Part shown: one piece after another, positions 59,553-59,798 of the stretch
Layout of the letters: each line of letters opens with the position of its first letter
Numbering within the stretch: the first letter of the stretch is position 1
Assembly (NCBI GenBank): GCA_016280855.1
Contig: JAEEHP010000182.1
Span: 1-59,798 of the forward strand
DNA from: Bacteroidaceae bacterium
GTDB lineage: Bacteria; Bacteroidota; Bacteroidia; Bacteroidales; Bacteroidaceae
DNA length: 59,798 bases
Direction: 5' to 3'
Notes under the pieces: generated by a model
Database searches by the model: none
Told to the model about the DNA's origin: nothing
What the model saw: only the letters and a program-made list of their open reading frames with translations
Position numbers and translations under genes: made by a program

Positions 59553-59798
59553 TTATACCATTTCGCCGTAGCGTTCCTTCGTAATCTGGGCGAGCGACTT
59601 GCCGCGGGTGTTGGGGGCTCCGATGACACCAACGATGAGGGAGATGAGCAGGAGGATGATCATGCACCAGGCGGCGAGGGTGAAGCCTTCGCCGTTCTCA
59701 CCGTAGATATAGGTGAATATGAGGCCCCATGCGGCCGAGAGGCCGCGGACGATGAAGAACATCAGGCCTTGAGCTCCGGCACGGAACTTGGCGGGGAA
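59553..59798 (-). CDS. MFS transporter, C-terminal end (truncated by the window)
   Basis: The last 81 residues of a major facilitator protein: FPAKFRAGAQGLMFFIVRGLSAAWGLIF, a membrane helix WCMIILLLISLIVGVIG, and a cytoplasmic tail ending YGEMV. The 'K-F-R-A-G-A-Q-G-L' segment resembles nucleoside:H+ symporter-type MFS proteins. Because it precedes rhaD it may carry rhamnose, but most of the protein lies outside the window and the substrate is not certain. Confidence 0.7.
   Translation of the reverse strand, partial: FPAKFRAGAQGLMFFIVRGLSAAWGLIFTYIYGENGEGFTLAAWCMIILLLISLIVGVIGAPNTRGKSLAQITKERYGEMV

Overview
The window looks like a Bacteroidales chromosome, most likely Prevotella or a close relative. 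The evidence is the recurring promoter element TAnnTTTG in front of most transcription units, the housekeeping order rpsU-xerC-hpf-tRNAs-tuf, many secreted glycoside hydrolases, two short Prevotella-type C-terminal tails ending in a 'YDL/YNL-G-(Q)R...G-I-(Y/I)-V...K' pattern, and a GC-rich coding composition broken up by AT-rich simple-sequence words. No rRNA, prophage, IS element or CRISPR array is visible.

Layout. 1-2400: tuf (cut by the window edge), tRNA-Thr/Gly/Tyr, hpf, a XerC/D recombinase and rpsU, all on the minus strand. 2470-3580: mdh. 3677-15336: an aminopeptidase P, a GH95 enzyme, then a three-gene unit (membrane TPR regulator, unknown 267-aa protein, 1436-aa secreted protein). 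15469-26437: sulfatase, rplS, an antiporter-lolD-cvfB unit, a GH43 enzyme, rubredoxin-recX and a GH2 enzyme. 26933-53430: a 26-gene, all-plus-strand aryl polyene/flexirubin-type biosynthetic operon. 53474-59798: tRNA-Leu/Val, a parC-DUF3316-S41 unit, tRNA-Met, rhaD and the end of an MFS transporter.

The 26-kb operon is the main feature. A tyrosine ammonia-lyase and a CoA/ACP-ligase-like enzyme can supply a hydroxycinnamoyl starter. Two ACPs, four ketosynthase-type proteins (one a KS fused to a Cys-less KS-like half), a ketoreductase, two hot-dog dehydratases and a thioesterase can build the polyene. An O-methyltransferase, two tandem phytoene-desaturase-like flavoproteins and a cobalamin-type radical SAM enzyme can tailor it. 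Two or three acyltransferases, a GT2, LolA, a four-helix SMR/EamA-like protein and a giant MMPL-PlsC-methyltransferase fusion can attach and export it. DarA/DarB-type dialkylresorcinol genes are not in the window, so the product is probably an aryl polyene ester or glycolipid rather than a complete flexirubin. That last step is inference.

The second theme is a set of short-period repeats. They lie between genes (GAAAGTT, CTCAACTTT, AGTGAAA, CAATCATCAAT words) and also inside genes without breaking the frame. Examples are a 21-bp unit shared by the aminopeptidase and the 1436-aa protein, a repeat-coded stretch in the sulfatase, a repeat-coded signal peptide in the operon's esterase, and a Ser/Pro tract in the GH2 enzyme. 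The operon is bracketed by two different 22-bp tandem arrays (7 copies before it, 4 after) and closes with a 23-bp-stem hairpin.
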